8,043 nt of DNA from the NCBI GenBank assembly GCA_003233295.1, contig QILJ01000386.1, positions 1-8,043 on the forward strand. The letters run 5' to 3'. The DNA is from Ignavibacteria bacterium. GTDB lineage: Bacteria; Bacteroidota; Ignavibacteria; Ignavibacteriales; Melioribacteraceae. Below, in pieces: positions 5,890-8,043 of the stretch. The notes under the pieces were generated by a model. It saw nothing but the letters and a program-made list of their open reading frames with translations. It was not told where the DNA came from and searched no databases. Each line of letters starts with the position of its first letter. Position 1 is the first letter of the stretch. Made by a program: the position numbers and the translations under genes.

Positions 5890-7176
5890 ATGAAAAAAAT
5901 CCTAATCATAGGCGGGGGACTGTCGGGACTTTCTGCTGCAATCTATTTGATCGAGAATGGATTGCATGTTGAGATACTCGAAGCATCACCCAAATTAGGC
6001 GGTAGAACATACTCGTTTGTATTACATGATAAGCAGATAATTATTGATAACGGGCAGCATATTCTGATGGGATGTTATACCCACACGCTCGATTATATAG
6101 ATAAGATAAATTCCAGAGATAAGTTTTACTTCCAAGAATCACTCAAAATAAACTATATGGCTGAGAAGGGTAAAACTTATAAATTATCAGTTCCGGGTAA
6201 ATTTTATCCGCTCAACCTGCTGTATGCTTTCATCAATTTCAAATTACTTACTTCTAGTGAAAGAATATCTATTTTGAAATTTTTTCTTGGTCTAAAAACA
6301 GAAAGGGTGAAGGTAGAAGAACATCAATCTGTCGAGGAATTGCTCCTCAGTCATGGACAATCGGAATCGGTGATTAAAAAATTCTGGGATAATGTTGTAA
6401 TAAGCGCTATGAATACTCAGATCGGACTGGCTTCGGCAGAGCTTTTTGTTGAGATGATCAAGATAATATTTTTCAGTGGTAAGGATAGTTCGAACATCGT
6501 CATACCGAATACCGGCTTGAGTGAAGCGCTTATTTATCCGGCGGAAAATTTCATTAAAATTAAAAGCGGAAAAATTGTTACGAGTGAAATTGAATTTGAG
6601 AATGGAAAAGCGAGTAAAGTTTTGACTTCCAAAAGAGAAATTATTGATTTTGATTATCTCATTTCTGCAATTACTTCCGATCAATTACTTAAAATCATTC
6701 CTGATTATATTATTGAGAAACTGAACATTCCGTCTTTACAGTACTCTTCGATATTATCCGTAAATCTTTGGCTTAGCAAAAACCCGCTTAAAGAAAAATT
6801 TTATGGAATTGTAGGCGGTAAATTCCACTGGCTTTTTAATAAGGGAGAATATATCAGTTTGGTCAAAAGCGCGGCGGATGATCTTATTTTTTCAAATAAA
6901 AACGACTTAACTGAGACAGCAATCTCGGAATTAAAAAAATATTTCACTATATTAACTGATACGGAAATTATAGATTCTAAAATTATTAAGGAGAGAAAAG
7001 CCACAATGATCTCTGATATAAATTCCATAAAAAAACGAAAAAAAATGAATCATAATTTCAACAATCTGTTTATTGCCGGTGACTGGACAAATACAGGTTT
7101 GCCCGGTACCATTGAAAGTTCTGTTAAAAGCGGTAGGATGATTTCGGAAATGATATTATCCCATCCGCTAAAATGA
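5890..7176 (+). CDS. hpnE: hydroxysqualene dehydroxylase HpnE (FAD-dependent)
   Basis: This 428-residue flavoprotein of the amine oxidase/phytoene desaturase fold is expected to reduce hydroxysqualene to squalene, the last step of the HpnCDE route. The N-terminal Rossmann motif IIGGGLSGLSAAIYL (Gly8-Gly10, Gly13) is followed by Glu31 for the FAD ribose and by KLGGRTYSF. The segment DNGQHILMGCY (53-63) is a hallmark of HpnE compared with CrtI-type desaturases. The C-terminal FAD block AGDWTNTGLPGTIESSVKSG (396-415) is complete. ATG 5890 is the natural start, with the dinucleotide-binding motif four codons in. It lies 56 bases after hpnD on the same strand and probably in the same operon. Automated annotation may call this family phytoene desaturase or an amine oxidoreductase; the context argues for HpnE. 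Confidence 0.9.
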   Translation: MKKILIIGGGLSGLSAAIYLIENGLHVEILEASPKLGGRTYSFVLHDKQIIIDNGQHILMGCYTHTLDYIDKINSRDKFYFQESLKINYMAEKGKTYKLSVPGKFYPLNLLYAFINFKLLTSSERISILKFFLGLKTERVKVEEHQSVEELLLSHGQSESVIKKFWDNVVISAMNTQIGLASAELFVEMIKIIFFSGKDSSNIVIPNTGLSEALIYPAENFIKIKSGKIVTSEIEFENGKASKVLTSKREIIDFDYLISAITSDQLLKIIPDYIIEKLNIPSLQYSSILSVNLWLSKNPLKEKFYGIVGGKFHWLFNKGEYISLVKSAADDLIFSNKNDLTETAISELKKYFTILTDTEIIDSKIIKERKATMISDINSIKKRKKMNHNFNNLFIAGDWTNTGLPGTIESSVKSGRMISEMILSHPLK

Positions 7177-7185
7177 TTTGATATA

Positions 7186-7197
7186 AAATAATTATTT
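7186..7197. repeat. 12-base perfect palindrome before the citrate synthase gene
   Basis: AAATAATTATTT is identical to its reverse complement and sits in the 40-base gap between hpnE and the citrate synthase gene, eight bases before the GGGGAGG ribosome binding site. An A/T-only palindrome could be an operator half-site pair or promoter DNA, but in such AT-rich spacer it may be chance. Confidence 0.2.
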
Positions 7198-7204
7198 AAT
7201 TTAT

Positions 7205-7211
7205 GGGGAGG
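7205..7211 (+). promoter_or_regulatory. strong ribosome binding site of citrate synthase
   Basis: GGGGAGG lies five bases before ATG 7217 and is the clearest Shine-Dalgarno sequence in the window. The other genes have weak or no such site. It fixes the start codon and suggests high translation of this central-metabolism gene. Confidence 0.75.
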
Positions 7212-7216
7212 CGAAT

Positions 7217-8043
7217 ATGTCAAACTTAAAAGAAAAGTTAGCTGAAAAAATCGATGCGCAACGACCTAGGACAATAAGGTTACTGAAAGAGTATGGCGAT
7301 ACCAAAGTTGGCGATGTTACAATTCAACAAATAATCGGTGGTATGCGCGGTGTGAAATGTTTGACGACAGATATTTCATACCTTGATCCATACGAAGGGA
7401 TCAGGTTTCGCGGATACACAATTCCGGAAGTATTAGAAAAACTGCCTAAAGTTCCAGGTGGAGAAATGCCTTATGTTGAAGGGTTTTTCTATCTGCTTTT
7501 AACCGGTGATGTTCCTACAGATGAAGAAGTGAGCGCAGTTGCCGAAGAATTCAACAAACGCAAAAAAGTTCCAGAGTATGTTTTTAATATGCTAAAAGCA
7601 CTGCCGGAAGATTCGCATCCGATGGCAATGTTCTCGGCGGCAATAGTTTCTATGCAGAAAGAATCCGAATTTGTTAAAGAGTATAATGCCGGCATCAGCA
7701 AATTTGATATGTGGAAACCAACATACGAGGATGCTCTTAATCTGCTTGCAAAATTACCGGAAGTGGCTGCATTCATTTATCGTCTTAAATATAAAGGCGG
7801 CGATATCATTGCTCCTGATCCGAATTTGGATATGGGCGGAAACTTTGCTCACATGATGGGCATCGATAAACCATACGATGATGTAGCTCGTTTATACTTC
7901 TTGCTTCACAGCGATCACGAAAGCGGTAATGTGAGCGCTCATACAGGACATCTGGTTGCAAGCGCGCTGTCGGATATGTATTATTCAATATCGGCAATGA
8001 TCAACGGTTTAGCTGGTCCTCTGCATGGATTGGCTAATCAAGA
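7217..8043 (+). CDS. citrate synthase, mitochondrial-like type (3' end outside window)
   Basis: The frame is open from ATG 7217 to the right edge: 275 complete codons of an expected roughly 430. The enzyme condenses oxaloacetate and acetyl-CoA to citrate, the entry step of the TCA cycle. The sequence matches the eukaryotic mitochondrial form in long stretches, from memory of that family: GGMRGVKCLTTDISYLDPYEGIRFRG with YTIPE near 42-70, LTGDVPT (about 95-101), HSDHESGNVSAHTGHLV and SALSDMYYS (about 230-257), and GLAGPLHGLANQ (264-275). His270 in LHGLANQ corresponds to catalytic His274 of the pig enzyme; the later catalytic His and Asp lie beyond the window. The bacterial hexameric NADH-sensitive type (E. 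coli GltA) lacks this close resemblance. There is no N-terminal targeting extension: the protein starts MSNLKEKLAEKIDAQR. It lies 40 bases after hpnE on the same strand; cotranscription is possible but not shown. Confidence 0.95.
   Translation, partial: MSNLKEKLAEKIDAQRPRTIRLLKEYGDTKVGDVTIQQIIGGMRGVKCLTTDISYLDPYEGIRFRGYTIPEVLEKLPKVPGGEMPYVEGFFYLLLTGDVPTDEEVSAVAEEFNKRKKVPEYVFNMLKALPEDSHPMAMFSAAIVSMQKESEFVKEYNAGISKFDMWKPTYEDALNLLAKLPEVAAFIYRLKYKGGDIIAPDPNLDMGGNFAHMMGIDKPYDDVARLYFLLHSDHESGNVSAHTGHLVASALSDMYYSISAMINGLAGPLHGLANQ

Noticed and set aside
4991..7176. Reading hpnD and hpnE as phytoene synthase plus phytoene desaturase (a carotenoid operon)
   Set aside because: Two adjacent but distinct synthases are present, the first with HpnC-specific features, and the flavoprotein carries DNGQHILMG, typical of HpnE. 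Together they fit the squalene route better, although C30 carotenoids downstream of squalene remain possible.
7489..7776. Antisense open frame of about 95 codons on the - strand inside the citrate synthase gene
   Set aside because: It lies wholly within a conserved coding region on the other strand, resembles no family I know and has no supporting start context; it is a shadow frame.

Overview
The window is an AT-rich bacterial chromosomal segment, tightly packed and with every gene on the + strand. Lipid A biosynthesis (an LpxH-type hydrolase) indicates a Gram-negative didermal cell. The low GC content, the scarcity of Shine-Dalgarno sequences at several starts and the style of the proteins suggest the Bacteroidota/Chlorobi/Ignavibacteriota part of the FCB group. 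That placement is inference: the window holds no rRNA or other strong phylogenetic marker. I see no mobile element, CRISPR array, integrase or phage gene.

Layout from left to right: (1) the C-terminal part of an M1-family zinc aminopeptidase, cut by the left edge. (2) An LpxH-type UDP-2,3-diacylglucosamine hydrolase that appears to start at TTG, separated by one base from (3) a full-length class A penicillin-binding protein with both glycosyltransferase and transpeptidase active sites. These two form an envelope pair: lipid A on one side, peptidoglycan on the other. (4) A class II tRNA-Leu with anticodon CAG and no encoded CCA. (5) hpnC, hpnD and hpnE, a complete three-enzyme route from farnesyl diphosphate to squalene (FPP to presqualene diphosphate by HpnD, to hydroxysqualene by HpnC, to squalene by HpnE). 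(6) The first 275 codons of a citrate synthase that closely resembles the mitochondrial type, cut by the right edge. It has the best ribosome binding site in the window.

Most of the content is ordinary core metabolism and envelope biogenesis. I found no clear case of an undescribed system. The points most worth a second look are the squalene module without a visible squalene user, the mitochondrial-type citrate synthase beside it, a possible 22-residue hydrophobic peptide between the peptidase and lpxH, and some small translation-related oddities (a TTG start, a two-codon minimal ORF before hpnC, and A-tracts at the start of the PBP gene).
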